Positions 1-8,604 of a stretch of 43,090 nucleotides of DNA are shown here, piece by piece. The notes under the pieces were generated by a model. The model saw only the letters and a list, made by a program, of their open reading frames with translations. It had not been told where the DNA came from and ran no database searches. This DNA is from Lewinellaceae bacterium (lineage in GTDB: Bacteria > Bacteroidota > Bacteroidia > Chitinophagales > Saprospiraceae). How positions within the stretch are numbered: the first letter of the stretch is position 1; each line of letters begins with the position of its first letter. The translations under genes were made by a program, and so were the position numbers. The stretch spans positions 1 through 43,090 of the forward strand of contig CANJPT010000027.1 in NCBI GenBank assembly GCA_947476195.1, in the 5' to 3' direction.

Positions 1-13
1 AAACTCTCCATTG
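1..13 (-). rRNA. rrs: 16S rRNA, extreme 5' end (partial, runs off the left edge)
   Basis: Read on the minus strand, the first bases of the window spell ...ACAATGGAGAGTTT, the start of bacterial 16S rRNA where the universal AGAGTTTGATC primer site begins. Only the first dozen or so bases are present. The mature 5' end cannot be placed to the base. The promoter and leader upstream (14-250) support this reading. Confidence 0.75.
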
Positions 14-27
14 TGTATTCTTCGCCA

Positions 28-49
28 CCGTTATGATAAATCATAACGG
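28..49. other. Leader palindrome just upstream of 16S
   Basis: A perfect 10-bp inverted repeat (CCGTTATGAT at 28-37 and ATCATAACGG at 40-49) with a 2-base centre lies about 15 bases upstream of the 16S start in the rRNA leader. It could be part of the leader stem used in pre-16S processing. That role is inferred from position only. Confidence 0.5.
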
Positions 50-137
50 GTAACATTATTCCTCAACCATTTTTCAACAGCTTTCCTTACCTGTATATGA
101 ACTTTCCTACCATCTCTTTTCCTTCTACTGTCAGTAC

Positions 138-147
138 GTCAATGAAC
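138..147 (-). promoter_or_regulatory. Possible boxA-like leader motif of the rRNA operon
   Basis: On the minus strand this reads GTTCATTGAC, similar to the GTTCTTTGAC-type motif seen in Bacteroidota rRNA leaders, and it lies between the promoter and 16S. An antitermination role is inferred by analogy. A small hairpin (AAGCC/GGCTT) lies just promoter-proximal at about 155-170. Confidence 0.35.
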
Positions 148-214
148 TCTTGCTAAAAGCCCTTCGGCTTAAAAATTTTCTTTCTTTTCTTTCTGATCCT
201 TAAAATTGGGGACG

Positions 215-246
215 CAAAGGTAATACTGTTTTTCGCTTTTGTCAAA
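215..246 (-). promoter_or_regulatory. rRNA operon promoter (Bacteroidota type)
   Basis: The minus strand carries TTTG (243-246), a 20-bp spacer, and TACCTTTG (215-222), matching the Bacteroidota TTTG / TAnnTTTG pattern at -33/-7. It drives transcription leftward through a leader of about 200 bases into 16S. It is among the best promoter matches in the window. Confidence 0.75.
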
Positions 247-413
247 GAACTTCCAATTGTTTTTTTGAGACGATAGTATTTTTTTTCAGCGAAATCCATC
301 ACTGACCACAATGGACAATTTAACGCTTGCATTTCTCAATAATATCACCTATTTTTGAAAGCATTTTACCATTTTTGAAGAATTGAAATTTTTAAATAAA
401 AAACGCACTTCCA

Positions 414-1124
414 ATGAAAACCATCCCTTCCCTCCTCCAGATTTGGTCCGGTTTCACTCATTTACTCTATCCTGAGCTCTGTGTTGCCTGTAATGGCGAC
501 CTCCCTTCATCCGCAACTTGCTTTTGTCTCCGCTGTAGAGCAAGGCTGGCTCCCTCCGATATGCACCTGGTGCAAGAAAACGAATTTGTAGATCGGCTCT
601 GGGGCCGGGTACCGCTCGAAAGTGGCGCTGCAGCCTATTATTTCTCGCGGCAAAGCCCAATCCGAATGGCGATCCACCATCTAAAATATAAAAACAAGCC
701 CGACATCGGGCTAATGATCGGACGGGAGTTCGGAAGAAAACTCCGAGGATCAGATTTTTTCAAGACAATTGATGGGATTATCCCTGTGCCCCTGCATCCG
801 CGAAAGGAGCGTTTGAGGGGGTACAATCAAAGTACCATGTTTGCAAAGGGACTTTCGGAAGCTATGGAGGTGCCAATGCTGGACAAGGTGCTCTTAAGGA
901 GCGCCTTTACGCAAACGCAAACGAGAAAGAAACGAATGGAGCGGTTTCAAAATGTGGATGCTGTGTTCGAAGTCCGGAAACCAGAAACTATCTCAGGAAA
1001 ACACTTGCTGCTGGTGGATGATGTGCTGACGACCGGTGCTACGCTGGAGGTTTGCGGACAGACGCTCCTGGATGTTGCCGGTACAAAACTGAGTTGTGCA
1101 ACCATGGCCATTGCTTCCCGATGA
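414..1124 (+). CDS. comF: ComF family protein (phosphoribosyltransferase fold)
   Basis: 236 aa, a normal length for the family. The N-terminus has two CxxC pairs (C23/C26 and C38/C41) forming the zinc-ribbon-like module, and the C-terminal part has the PRPP-binding loop LLLVDDVLTTGATLE at about residues 199-213. ComF proteins act in DNA uptake during natural transformation, but in Bacteroidota the gene is also kept in lineages not known to be competent, so the exact role here is inferred. The ATG start directly follows an AT-rich stretch, with no Shine-Dalgarno motif, as is usual in this phylum. It is transcribed away from the rRNA operon and followed at 17 bases by a small unknown gene that may be co-transcribed. 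Confidence 0.9.
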   Translation: MKTIPSLLQIWSGFTHLLYPELCVACNGDLPSSATCFCLRCRARLAPSDMHLVQENEFVDRLWGRVPLESGAAAYYFSRQSPIRMAIHHLKYKNKPDIGLMIGREFGRKLRGSDFFKTIDGIIPVPLHPRKERLRGYNQSTMFAKGLSEAMEVPMLDKVLLRSAFTQTQTRKKRMERFQNVDAVFEVRKPETISGKHLLLVDDVLTTGATLEVCGQTLLDVAGTKLSCATMAIASR

Positions 1125-1140
1125 TTCGCGTCCATCTTCT

Positions 1141-1437
1141 ATGAAACACCTAATTCCTTATAAGATCCAGGATAAGTTTTACCTCTCGAGGCTGCTGGAA
1201 CTATACATTACTACTTTACAGGAATCTCCCCTGGAGCTGCGTCTGAAAGGTTTGGCGTACGATACGGACATCCCCGAGTCTATTTTTCATCGGTTGATGG
1301 GCCTTTACCGCAACCCTGCTGATGCAGAAAACATCCATGCAAAGGATTTTCACATTCTTTTCTCGAACATCATGTTCCGATTCCCAACCGTAAAAATGTG
1401 GGTGACGGATGATGGGGAAGTGGTGTTTGAAATGTAA
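1141..1437 (+). CDS. Hypothetical protein, 98 aa
   Basis: Starts at MKHLIPYKIQ, chosen over an upstream in-frame ATG at 1096 that would overlap comF. No signal peptide or membrane segment is visible, and the composition is that of a small soluble alpha/beta protein with LELYITTLQ and a VTDDGEVVFEM end. I do not recognise a family. It follows comF by 17 bases on the same strand and converges with the LOG-family gene, ending 6 bases from that gene's stop. It is probably a real lineage-specific gene, judging from sensible composition and placement. Confidence 0.6.
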   Translation: MKHLIPYKIQDKFYLSRLLELYITTLQESPLELRLKGLAYDTDIPESIFHRLMGLYRNPADAENIHAKDFHILFSNIMFRFPTVKMWVTDDGEVVFEM

Positions 1438-1443
1438 TTCAAC

Positions 1444-2181
1444 CTATGATCTTTCAAAAAGCCACCATTTCGGAATGTACCGACTGCGTTTTTTGACTTT
1501 GAAATTAGTGGAAATGTACCGACCAATATGCGCCGTGGCTTCAGCAGGATCATCGGTGAACAAGACCAGATCGAGATCTTCCAGGGAAACGGTGCCCTGA
1601 TCGGCCATAAATTTCAGGAACTCCTGCAAGGGTTTGTAAAACTTCGTGCCCATGATCACAATGGGGAATCCTGATATTTTTTTGGTCTGCACTAAGGTCA
1701 GTGTCTCAAAAAACTCATCCATGGTACCCAATCCCCCAGGCATAATCACAAAAGCATAGGAGTATTTAACCAACAACACTTTGCGGACAAAAAAATACCG
1801 GATGGTCACGAACTTATCGAGATACGGGTTTTCTGACTGCTCAATGGGGAGTATGATATTACAGCCTACAGAGGGTCCGCCTGCTTCCTGGGCGCCGCGA
1901 TTAGCGGCTTCCATGACGCCCGGGCCACCGCCGGTCATTACAGTCATACCCAGATCTATGGCAATTCGTTTGCCTACTTCCCGCGCCGCTTCATAATAAG
2001 TATGCCCTTCTTTAAATCGTGCAGAGCCAAATACCGTGACGCAGGGCCCTACAAAATGGAGCGCCCGAAAGCCACGAATAAACTCCCAGAATACACGCAC
2101 AGCAAAGAATAATTCAAATTGTCGCCTTCCTGGGCCATCCAGAAAAACAGATTCTTTGGTGTCTATAAGTTGGTTTGCCAT
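1444..2181 (-). CDS. LOG family protein (TIGR00730-type Rossmann fold)
   Basis: 245 aa. It has both family signatures: GGGPGVMEAANRGA (about residues 84-97) and PGGLGTMDEFFETLT (about 148-162), the PGGxGTxxE phosphoribohydrolase motif. Members hydrolyse nucleoside 5'-monophosphates such as cytokinin ribotides to free base and ribose 5-phosphate, while many bacterial members are general nucleotide hydrolases or have unknown substrates. It is cytosolic with no signal peptide. It diverges from obgE across about 100 bases. Fold and motif assignment are firm, but the substrate is not known from sequence. Confidence 0.9.
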   Translation of the reverse strand: MANQLIDTKESVFLDGPGRRQFELFFAVRVFWEFIRGFRALHFVGPCVTVFGSARFKEGHTYYEAAREVGKRIAIDLGMTVMTGGGPGVMEAANRGAQEAGGPSVGCNIILPIEQSENPYLDKFVTIRYFFVRKVLLVKYSYAFVIMPGGLGTMDEFFETLTLVQTKKISGFPIVIMGTKFYKPLQEFLKFMADQGTVSLEDLDLVLFTDDPAEATAHIGRYISTNFKVKKRSRYIPKWWLFERS

Positions 2182-2266
2182 ATTTGAAATTATGATCGGC
2201 CGTTTAAAATTTATGGGCCAAAATACGGTCTTTCTAAGCTTTCTGCTAAATAGGGTTTACTTGACG

Positions 2267-2274
2267 TACCTTTG
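2267..2274 (+). promoter_or_regulatory. -7 element upstream of obgE
   Basis: TACCTTTG matches TAnnTTTG and ends 11 bases before the obgE ATG. With a usual start site about 6 bases downstream, the leader would be only about 6 nt. No clear -33 TTTG is visible. Confidence 0.5.
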
Positions 2275-2285
2275 TCCTTATAATT

Positions 2286-3275
2286 ATGGAGAATTTTGTT
2301 GATTACGTAAGAATTCGCTTTCGCTCCGGTAAGGGCGGAGCTGGTAGCGTTCACTTTTATCGCGGCCCAGGCACCCCAATGGGAGGCCCAGATGGTGGCG
2401 ACGGTGGTCGCGGAGGCCACATCATCCTGAAGGCCGAACCTCAGGAATGGACCCTCCTTTCACTTAAATATAAAAAGCACATCCTCGCTGAACACGGCGA
2501 CATTGGGCGCGGTCAGCTCAAAACAGGCCGAGATGGCCAGGATATTGTTGTAAAAGTACCCTTGGGTACGGTTGCACGCGATGCCGAAACTGGCGAGGTC
2601 TTGCTTGAAATCACAGAACGGGATGAGGAAAAAATCCTTTTACCGGGTGGAAGAGGCGGAAAGGGAAACACCTTTTTCAAGACCTCAACACACCAGTCAC
2701 CCCAATATGCACAGCCCGGCGAACCCGCAGATGAGCGCTGGATCATCCTGGAGCTGAAGGTTCTGGCAGATGTAGGCCTGGTGGGATTCCCGAATGCAGG
2801 TAAAAGCACGCTGCTGAGTGCCGTCACCGCCGCTAAGCCGAAGATCGCTGAGTACGCCTTTACAACGCTTGTGCCACAGCTCGGCATTGTGAAAGTGCGC
2901 GAAGGACAAACCTTCATCATGGCCGACATTCCCGGCATCATCGAAGGCGCCCACGAAGGCAAAGGGCTTGGACACCGGTTCCTGCGGCACATCGAGCGCA
3001 ATAGCGTGCTGCTGTTCATGATCCCGGCGGATACCAACCGAAACATTCAGGAAGAGTACAATATCCTTTACAACGAACTCCAGGAATACAATCCTGATCT
3101 GCTCGACAAGCCGCGTATTCTCGCCATCAGCAAATGTGACCTGATCGACAATGATCTGGAAAAAATGCTGCGCGCCACCTTGCCACCGGATATTCCGGTG
3201 ATCTTCCTTTCTGCAATGACCAATCTGAATTTGCAGGAATTGAAGGAAATGTTGTGGAAGATTTTGAACCAATAG
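2286..3275 (+). CDS. obgE: GTPase Obg
   Basis: 329 aa. The N-terminal glycine-rich Obg fold (FRSGKGGAGSVHF, GGDGGRGGHI) is followed by the GTPase domain: G1 GFPNAGKST at about 166-174, G3 DIPGIIEGAHEGKGLG, and a G4 of SKCD in place of NKxD, a variant I believe is common in Bacteroidota Obg. The C-terminus stops at the G domain, so the variable Obg C-terminal extension is absent. Obg is an essential ribosome-associated GTPase in large-subunit assembly and stress signalling. The following Uma2-type gene begins 28 bases downstream on the same strand. Confidence 0.97.
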   Translation: MENFVDYVRIRFRSGKGGAGSVHFYRGPGTPMGGPDGGDGGRGGHIILKAEPQEWTLLSLKYKKHILAEHGDIGRGQLKTGRDGQDIVVKVPLGTVARDAETGEVLLEITERDEEKILLPGGRGGKGNTFFKTSTHQSPQYAQPGEPADERWIILELKVLADVGLVGFPNAGKSTLLSAVTAAKPKIAEYAFTTLVPQLGIVKVREGQTFIMADIPGIIEGAHEGKGLGHRFLRHIERNSVLLFMIPADTNRNIQEEYNILYNELQEYNPDLLDKPRILAISKCDLIDNDLEKMLRATLPPDIPVIFLSAMTNLNLQELKEMLWKILNQ

Positions 3276-3303
3276 GCATAACTTTGTAAGAAAACGTTGA
3301 ACG

Positions 3304-3963
3304 ATGAGCGAAACATCCTCTGCCATCCGGGTCGACCCTAAAACTGCGATTGCACCAAGCAATCCACTGGCTGTGTTGATGCCCGCGAAGCCTCCCCGGC
3401 TTTATACCCTTTCGGAATATCTCCGCAAAGAGGAAAAATCGCTGCGTAAACACGAATACCACAATGGAAAAATTGTTGCTATGCCCTATTCACGACTTCC
3501 GCACAATATAATCAGTACCAACTTTCTGGTTGCCATTACGATAGCACTTGAAAAAACCGGCAAAAATTTCCTGGTGGTCGGAAGTGATCAATTGGTTTAT
3601 CTCCCCGAATTAAACATTGGCTTGTACCCCGATGCGCTGGTGGTATTCGAAAAACCTGAATTTTATGATGATGGTCAACTGCTGCTCACAAATCCGGTTT
3701 TGATTGTAGAAGTGCTTTCCAAAAGCACGCGGAACTATGACCTCTCAGGAAAATTTGACCTGTATAAGACCCTTCCTTCATTCCGCGAGTATGTTCTGGT
3801 AGAACAAAATAAAGTCAGTGTAGAAACGCGTTTTCGTGTAGAACAAAACCTGTGGCGCGAAAACAGAGCAACGGACCTTGCTGTTGATCTTCGACTTGAA
3901 TCGCTTGGTATCTCACTAGCCATGAAGGACATTTACAAAAAGGTGGAGGGGCTGGGAGTTTAA
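3304..3963 (+). CDS. Uma2 family (PD-(D/E)XK nuclease fold) protein
   Basis: 219 aa. The core has the family pattern: YPDALVVFEKPEF, then LIVEVLSKSTRNYDLSGKFDLYKT (about residues 135-160), where the aspartate of PDA and the ExLSxST segment belong to the PD-(D/E)XK-like active site. N-terminal YTLSEYLRKEEKS resembles the usual start of Uma2 proteins. These are widespread, often multicopy, and biochemically uncharacterised; a nuclease activity is inferred from the fold. It sits between obgE and yifB on the same strand. Such genes are often recently acquired, but nothing here proves transfer. Confidence 0.88.
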   Translation: MSETSSAIRVDPKTAIAPSNPLAVLMPAKPPRLYTLSEYLRKEEKSLRKHEYHNGKIVAMPYSRLPHNIISTNFLVAITIALEKTGKNFLVVGSDQLVYLPELNIGLYPDALVVFEKPEFYDDGQLLLTNPVLIVEVLSKSTRNYDLSGKFDLYKTLPSFREYVLVEQNKVSVETRFRVEQNLWRENRATDLAVDLRLESLGISLAMKDIYKKVEGLGV

Positions 3964-4054
3964 CACAAGAATATTTTTGGGCGTGTAATTGATTTTTTGT
4001 ACCTTTAAAGTAGACCCCCCATTCTACTTTATTCATCAAACTCGCTTCAACCAA

Positions 4055-5614
4055 ATGCTAGTGAAAACATTCGCCGGCTCCGTCCATGGAGTCGATGCAC
4101 AATTGATTACCGTCGAAACCAACTGCGGCGGCGCCCTGGGCAACACCGACAAACTCGGAATTTACATCGTAGGCCTGCCCGACAGTGCCGTGCGCGAAAG
4201 CCTCCCGCGCATCGAAGCAGCTGTGAAAAATTCCGGCTTCCGACAACCCCGGCTCAAAACCATCATCAATCTCGCGCCTGCTGACATCCGTAAAGAAGGT
4301 TCCGCATTCGACCTGCCCATTGCCCTGGGGATGCTCGCTGCTGCCTGTCTGATCCCTCCCGATGGCTTTGAGGATTATATCATCATGGGCGAGCTCTCAC
4401 TGGATGGTTCCTTGCGGCCGATCAAAGGCGCTTTGCCGATCTCCATCAAGGCGCGAAAGGAAAATTTCAAGGGCTTTATTTTGCCCAAGGCAAATGCCCG
4501 GGAGGCGGCCATCGTGAATGATATCGCGGTATATGGCGTAGAAAACCTGCTCGAAGCCATTGATATACTGGGCGGCACCTCAGAGCTCCAACCATTAATT
4601 GTCAATACCCGGGATGAGTTCGCCAACGCCACGGGCATCTATGATGTAGATTTTTCTGACGTAAAAGGCCAGGAAAACATCAAAAGATCCCTGGAACTCG
4701 CCGCTGCGGGTGGACACAATGTCATCCTCATCGGTCCGCCGGGCGCTGGCAAGACCATGCTGGCGCGACGCCTGCCCACCATCCTGCCGCCGCTTACTTT
4801 ATACGAGGCTTTGGAAACCACCAAGATCCACTCAGTTTCGGGCATCCTTCCGGACAACGCCGCACTGATCACCACCCGGCCCTTCCGTGCCCCGCACCAT
4901 ACCATCAGCGACGTGGCCCTGGTGGGCGGCGGCTCCGACCCGATGCCTGGAGAGATCAGTCTGGCGCACAACGGGGTACTGTTTCTGGACGAATTGCCGG
5001 AATTCAAACGAACGGCCCTGGAGGTGATGCGCCAGCCGATGGAGGAGCGCCGGGTCACTATCAGCCGGGCGAAATCTACGGTGGAGTACCCTGCGGGGTT
5101 TATGCTGGTGGCGAGTATGAACCCCTGCCCTTGTGGCTACTACAACCACCCAGAAAAAGAATGCGTCTGCGGCCCCGGCGTGGTAAAACGCTATGTTTCC
5201 AAAATATCCGGGCCGCTGCTGGATCGTATTGACCTGCACGTAGAAGTGACGCCCGTGAGCTACGATGAGCTCACGAACACCGAACGCGCCAAACTCGACA
5301 GTGCCGCCATCAGAGAACGGGTGCTTTTGGCGCGTGTCGTACAGGCCGAGCGATTCAAAGATTTAAAAGATGTGTACAGCAATGCGCAAATGCCGAGCCG
5401 AATGGTGCGGGAGGTATGTCAACTAACGCCTGCCGGACTGACGCTTTTAAAAACGGCCATGGAACGCTTGCAGCTTTCTGCGCGGGCGTATGACCGGATT
5501 TTGAAAGTGGCGCGGACGGCTGCGGATCTGGCGGGGAGTGTGGATATTCGGATCGAGGATTTGGCGGAGGCGATTCATTATCGGAGTTTGGATCGGGAGG
5601 GATGGGCGGGGTGA
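4055..5614 (+). CDS. YifB/ComM family Mg-chelatase-like AAA ATPase
   Basis: 519 aa from the ATG at 4055 (MLVKTFAGSVHGVDAQ), chosen because family members begin there; an in-frame ATG at 3989 would add 22 unusual residues. It has an N-terminal ChlI-like subdomain, Walker A GPPGAGKTMLARR, Walker B LFLDELPEF, and a C-terminal half with the cysteine-containing stretch MNPCPCGYYNHPEKECVCGP. Family member ComM is a hexameric helicase that promotes branch migration during natural transformation in Vibrio, and YifB-type names are used elsewhere. With comF 3 kb away it hints at DNA-uptake capability, but neither gene alone proves it. Confidence 0.93.
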   Translation: MLVKTFAGSVHGVDAQLITVETNCGGALGNTDKLGIYIVGLPDSAVRESLPRIEAAVKNSGFRQPRLKTIINLAPADIRKEGSAFDLPIALGMLAAACLIPPDGFEDYIIMGELSLDGSLRPIKGALPISIKARKENFKGFILPKANAREAAIVNDIAVYGVENLLEAIDILGGTSELQPLIVNTRDEFANATGIYDVDFSDVKGQENIKRSLELAAAGGHNVILIGPPGAGKTMLARRLPTILPPLTLYEALETTKIHSVSGILPDNAALITTRPFRAPHHTISDVALVGGGSDPMPGEISLAHNGVLFLDELPEFKRTALEVMRQPMEERRVTISRAKSTVEYPAGFMLVASMNPCPCGYYNHPEKECVCGPGVVKRYVSKISGPLLDRIDLHVEVTPVSYDELTNTERAKLDSAAIRERVLLARVVQAERFKDLKDVYSNAQMPSRMVREVCQLTPAGLTLLKTAMERLQLSARAYDRILKVARTAADLAGSVDIRIEDLAEAIHYRSLDREGWAG

Positions 5615-5632
5615 GGGGGTGTTTCATATAGA

Positions 5633-5682
5633 TATTTCGCACAGATTTTACACAGATTTTTTGCACAGATTTCGCACAGATT
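5633..5682. repeat. Left arm of mirrored repeats flanking the GxxExxY gene
   Basis: Four copies of CACAGATT start at 5640, 5651, 5664 and 5675, so spacing is 11, 13, 11. The reverse complement of 5640-5682 matches the right arm (6100-6142) at 38 of 43 positions, and similarity continues outward for about 7 more bases (to 5633). Confidence 0.85.
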
Positions 5683-5719
5683 TTTTAAACAATTTTAATT
5701 TAACCCAATAATTTTTCAA

Positions 5720-6100
5720 ATGATGACAACAAACGACATCACATACCAAATCAGAGGCGCGGCTTTCAGGGTTCATGCTGAACTAGGGCCGGGTCTATTA
5801 GAAAGCGTTTATGAGGCGGCAATGTATTATGAGTTGCAAAATGCCGGTTTACTCGTGCAAAGTCAGGTAGGCATACCTATGGCTTACAAAGAAATCAAAT
5901 TTGATTTTGGGTTTCGCCTTGATTTATTGGTTGAACAACAAATTATTGTTGAAATAAAATCCGTTGAAACCCTATCCCCGGTGCATTTTAAACAGGTTAT
6001 GACCTATCTGAGGCTTTCTGAAAAACAAATTGGTCTATTAATCAATTTCAATGTCAGAAGCCTTGAAGATAAAGTGAGCCTCCAAAGAATCGTCAGATAA
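5720..6100 (+). CDS. GxxExxY family protein (PD-(D/E)XK nuclease-like)
   Basis: 126 aa, the usual family length. It carries the name-giving motif within ELGPGLLESVYEAAM (about residues 22-36) and a nuclease-like core FRLDLLVEQQIIVEIKSVE (about 65-83), with D and ExK in PD-(D/E)XK spacing. The function of the family is unknown and no substrate can be assigned. The gene sits alone between mirrored arrays of CACAGATT/AATCTGTG units. Its TAA stop (6098-6100) shares its last base with the first unit of the right arm. This packing suggests gene and repeats behave as one unit, perhaps mobile or self-regulated. Confidence 0.88.
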   Translation: MMTTNDITYQIRGAAFRVHAELGPGLLESVYEAAMYYELQNAGLLVQSQVGIPMAYKEIKFDFGFRLDLLVEQQIIVEIKSVETLSPVHFKQVMTYLRLSEKQIGLLINFNVRSLEDKVSLQRIVR

Positions 6101-6149
6101 ATCTGTGTATAATCTGTGCAAACAATCTGTGTATAATCTGTGCTAAATA
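6100..6149. repeat. Right arm of mirrored repeats flanking the GxxExxY gene
   Basis: Four copies of AATCTGTG start at 6100, 6111, 6124 and 6135, giving the same 11, 13, 11 spacing as the left arm but inverted. The first unit overlaps the stop codon of the enclosed gene. No target-site duplication is apparent outside the arms. Confidence 0.85.
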
Positions 6150-6154
6150 AAACC

Positions 6155-6775
6155 CTACTCCAGCCCATACTGCCTCAACACGTCCTCCGGAACACCACCC
6201 CAGGAATTCGGTGTATTGCCCTGATAACCAACATCCGCAATCCCGATCTTACTCGACCAAAAGCCGGAAGCCGTCAGATTGCGCATCAGACTGAAGAATG
6301 CAATGCCATGGCGCATACCTGGTTTTTTGAGCTCCGGATAGGCAATGTCTTCCACAATTTCAATGCGTTGTGCCGGGGTGATATCAATAAACGTCTTGCC
6401 AAAACGCTTTTGCGCTTCATGGTCAATCCAGCCCAATCCGCCGCGAAGGGGTGTTTGGAAGTCCGGTTTGTCTTTCACCATGAATTCGATGAATTCCGGT
6501 ACACCCGCCTCTGTGGCGCTGCCTGAGCGACCGTCGCGCGGAATAATGATATCCACCAAAACGCTGATGGTTTTCATTTCATGGAGGCTGAAAAATTGCT
6601 CCGCAGACAGCTTTGCATCCCGCATTTGCTCGTATTCCGTTCTGCCAAACTGCTTGAATTCCGGATCCTTCTCGTCGGCATCATCCGCCAACTCCGCGGC
6701 TTTCACCTGAGGGTTCAATCCGGCAAGTCCCAGAGCGCTCAGGCTGATGCCTTTAAGTACGTCGCGTCTTTTCAT
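6155..6775 (-). CDS. Gluconate 2-dehydrogenase subunit 3 family protein
   Basis: 206 aa. The N-terminus MKRRDVLKGISLSALGLAGL is a Tat-type signal (twin arginine, then a hydrophobic stretch). The body matches the subunit 3 family: FSLHEMKTISVLVDIIIPRD, then EAGVPEFIEFMV. This small subunit partners the FAD-containing large subunit in periplasmic membrane-bound dehydrogenases and helps carry it through the Tat pathway. It lies 80 bases downstream of the GMC flavoprotein on the same strand, the expected pair. No cytochrome c subunit is adjacent, so the electron acceptor is unknown. Confidence 0.88.
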   Translation of the reverse strand: MKRRDVLKGISLSALGLAGLNPQVKAAELADDADEKDPEFKQFGRTEYEQMRDAKLSAEQFFSLHEMKTISVLVDIIIPRDGRSGSATEAGVPEFIEFMVKDKPDFQTPLRGGLGWIDHEAQKRFGKTFIDITPAQRIEIVEDIAYPELKKPGMRHGIAFFSLMRNLTASGFWSSKIGIADVGYQGNTPNSWGGVPEDVLRQYGLE

Positions 6776-6855
6776 TGTATTAATTTTTTAATCGTCCAAC
6801 CATAGTAATCGAGACCACCGTATACCCTCCGCCGCCAATCGTGTACCGTAAACCG

Positions 6856-8604
6856 TCAAAGCCTGCCCGCTTTACGCTGATCCACAATATACCGGGAAGC
6901 ACGCATGGAAAGGGCCAGAATCGTCCAGGTGCAGTTTTTGTCGCCCTGCGAAACAAACGGCGCACCATCCACCACGAACAGGTTTTTTACATCGTGCGCT
7001 TGCTGCCATTTGTTCAGCGCTGATTTATTGGAGTCATCCCCCATGCGGACGGTGCCCACCTCGTGAATGATTTCGCCGGGCAGGTTCAGGCCATAATCCT
7101 GTTCCGTAGTGGGTTTTGGGCCGAGTGGAATGCCGCCCATTTCATGAATGATCTGTTCAAAGGTCTCATGCATGTGTTTGGCTTGCAGTCGCTCGTAATC
7201 CGACCATTTGTAGTGGAATCGCAGTACCGGTATCCCGAATTTATCCACTTTTTCCGGGTCAATCTCGCAATAATTGTCTTCGCGGGCGATTGCTTCTCCC
7301 CGTCCGCCCATACCGATGTAGGCGCCATAGAAACGCCGGTAATCATCCTTCAGCGAGGCGCCATACCCGCCGGCTTCCCGTTTGTTGCCGTTGCGGTCCG
7401 GGAACATACCATTGACATTTTCAATTCCCCAACCAAAACCATAAGCCGGCATGCCCATACCTCCCCAGTATTCGATGTGATAACCACGCGGGAAATCGAG
7501 TTTCTTATTGTCGAGCCACCAGGGCGAATACACGTGCATACCACCCACGCCATCTTCGTTATAGCGTTTGCGGTCGAACAGCGTGGGAATGACGGCGCTT
7601 CTGGAGGCCCCGGTAGAATCGTGCAGGTATTTCCCGATCACCCCTGAGGAATTGGCCAATCCTTCCGGGAATCGCGCGGATTTGGAGTTGAGCAGTAGTC
7701 GTGCGGATTCGCAGGCGCTGGCAGCCAGTATCACGATACGACCACGGACGGTTTTTTCCTCCATGGTTTGGGTGTCTACATAAGAAACGCCAGTAGCCAG
7801 GCCTGTTTGTGCATCGGTGAGTACTTCCCGGGCCATGGCGTAATAGATGACGTCGAGGTTCAGGGTTTTCATTGCCGGCTTACACAGGCAGGAGGAGGAG
7901 GAAAAATCGGCGTACGCCATGCAGGACCGGTTGCACTGGTTGCAATAAAAACACACGCCCCGATCGTCGTTGATGGGTTGCGTCAGAATGCTCAGGCGCG
8001 AGGGAATCGTTTTGATCCCCAGGTTTTTGTTGCCTTTAAGCAGCATGTGTTCGTGCAAACGCGGCTTGGGCGGTGGCAAAAAAATGGAGTCCGGGTCGTT
8101 AGGTAAATTTTCCACCGATCCGAACACGCCGATCAGCCGATCCACCTCATCGTAATAAGGCGCTACATCTTCATAGCCAATGGGCCAGTCCTCTCCCAGA
8201 CTATCGATGCTTTTTCGCTTGAAATCCTGCGGACCGAAGCGCAAACTGATACGCCCCCAGTGATTGGTTCGTCCGCCCAACATACGGGACCGAAACCACC
8301 TGAATTTCGTATCGTCTTTGGTGGTGTAGGGTTCGCCTTCAATGTCCCAGCCTCCGTAGGCAGCATCAAAATCGCCGAAAGGTCGGTACCGGGTGCCTGC
8401 GCCGCGTCGGGGCGATTCATAGGGCCATTTCAACTGCGTGATGTATTTGGGGTCGGCGGGGTCATAGTGCTGTCCTGCTTCCAGGAGGCACACCTTGGCG
8501 CCGGCTTTGGTCAGTTCGTGCACGGCCATTCCTCCGCCGGCTCCGGAGCCGATGACGATGACGTCGTACGTAACGGGTGATTCCTTGATTTGAAATCTTT
8601 CCAT
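6856..8604 (-). CDS. GMC family oxidoreductase (dehydrogenase large subunit)
   Basis: 582 aa. N-terminal FAD-binding [20 protein letters not shown] (about residues 15-34), family region [15 protein letters not shown], and a C-terminal block with HEVGTVRMG and [10 protein letters not shown] typical of GMC enzymes. A cysteine cluster, [17 protein letters not shown] (about 217-233), resembles the Fe-S-binding cysteines reported in FAD-dependent glucose dehydrogenase alpha subunits. It has no signal peptide, so export probably depends on the Tat signal of the subunit 3-like partner encoded next. It probably oxidises a sugar or sugar acid in the periplasm; the substrate is not predictable here. 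Confidence 0.92.
   Translation of the reverse strand: MERFQIKESPVTYDVIVIGSGAGGGMAVHELTKAGAKVCLLEAGQHYDPADPKYITQLKWPYESPRRGAGTRYRPFGDFDAAYGGWDIEGEPYTTKDDTKFRWFRSRMLGGRTNHWGRISLRFGPQDFKRKSIDSLGEDWPIGYEDVAPYYDEVDRLIGVFGSVENLPNDPDSIFLPPPKPRLHEHMLLKGNKNLGIKTIPSRLSILTQPINDDRGVCFYCNQCNRSCMAYADFSSSSCLCKPAMKTLNLDVIYYAMAREVLTDAQTGLATGVSYVDTQTMEEKTVRGRIVILAASACESARLLLNSKSARFPEGLANSSGVIGKYLHDSTGASRSAVIPTLFDRKRYNEDGVGGMHVYSPWWLDNKKLDFPRGYHIEYWGGMGMPAYGFGWGIENVNGMFPDRNGNKREAGGYGASLKDDYRRFYGAYIGMGGRGEAIAREDNYCEIDPEKVDKFGIPVLRFHYKWSDYERLQAKHMHETFEQIIHEMGGIPLGPKPTTEQDYGLNLPGEIIHEVGTVRMGDDSNKSALNKWQQAHDVKNLFVVDGAPFVSQGDKNCTWTILALSMRASRYIVDQRKAGRL

Noticed and set aside
2513-3362. Minus-strand ORFs of 177 and 221 codons opposite obgE
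   Set aside because: obgE is unambiguous on the plus strand; these are shadows.
5633-6149. CRISPR array made of the CACAGATT units
   Set aside because: Units are only 8 bp, spacers 3-5 bp, and the two clusters are mirror images; no cas genes are present.
7063-7647. A 194-codon plus-strand ORF opposite the GMC gene
   Set aside because: Antisense to well-conserved GMC motifs; no domain of its own.
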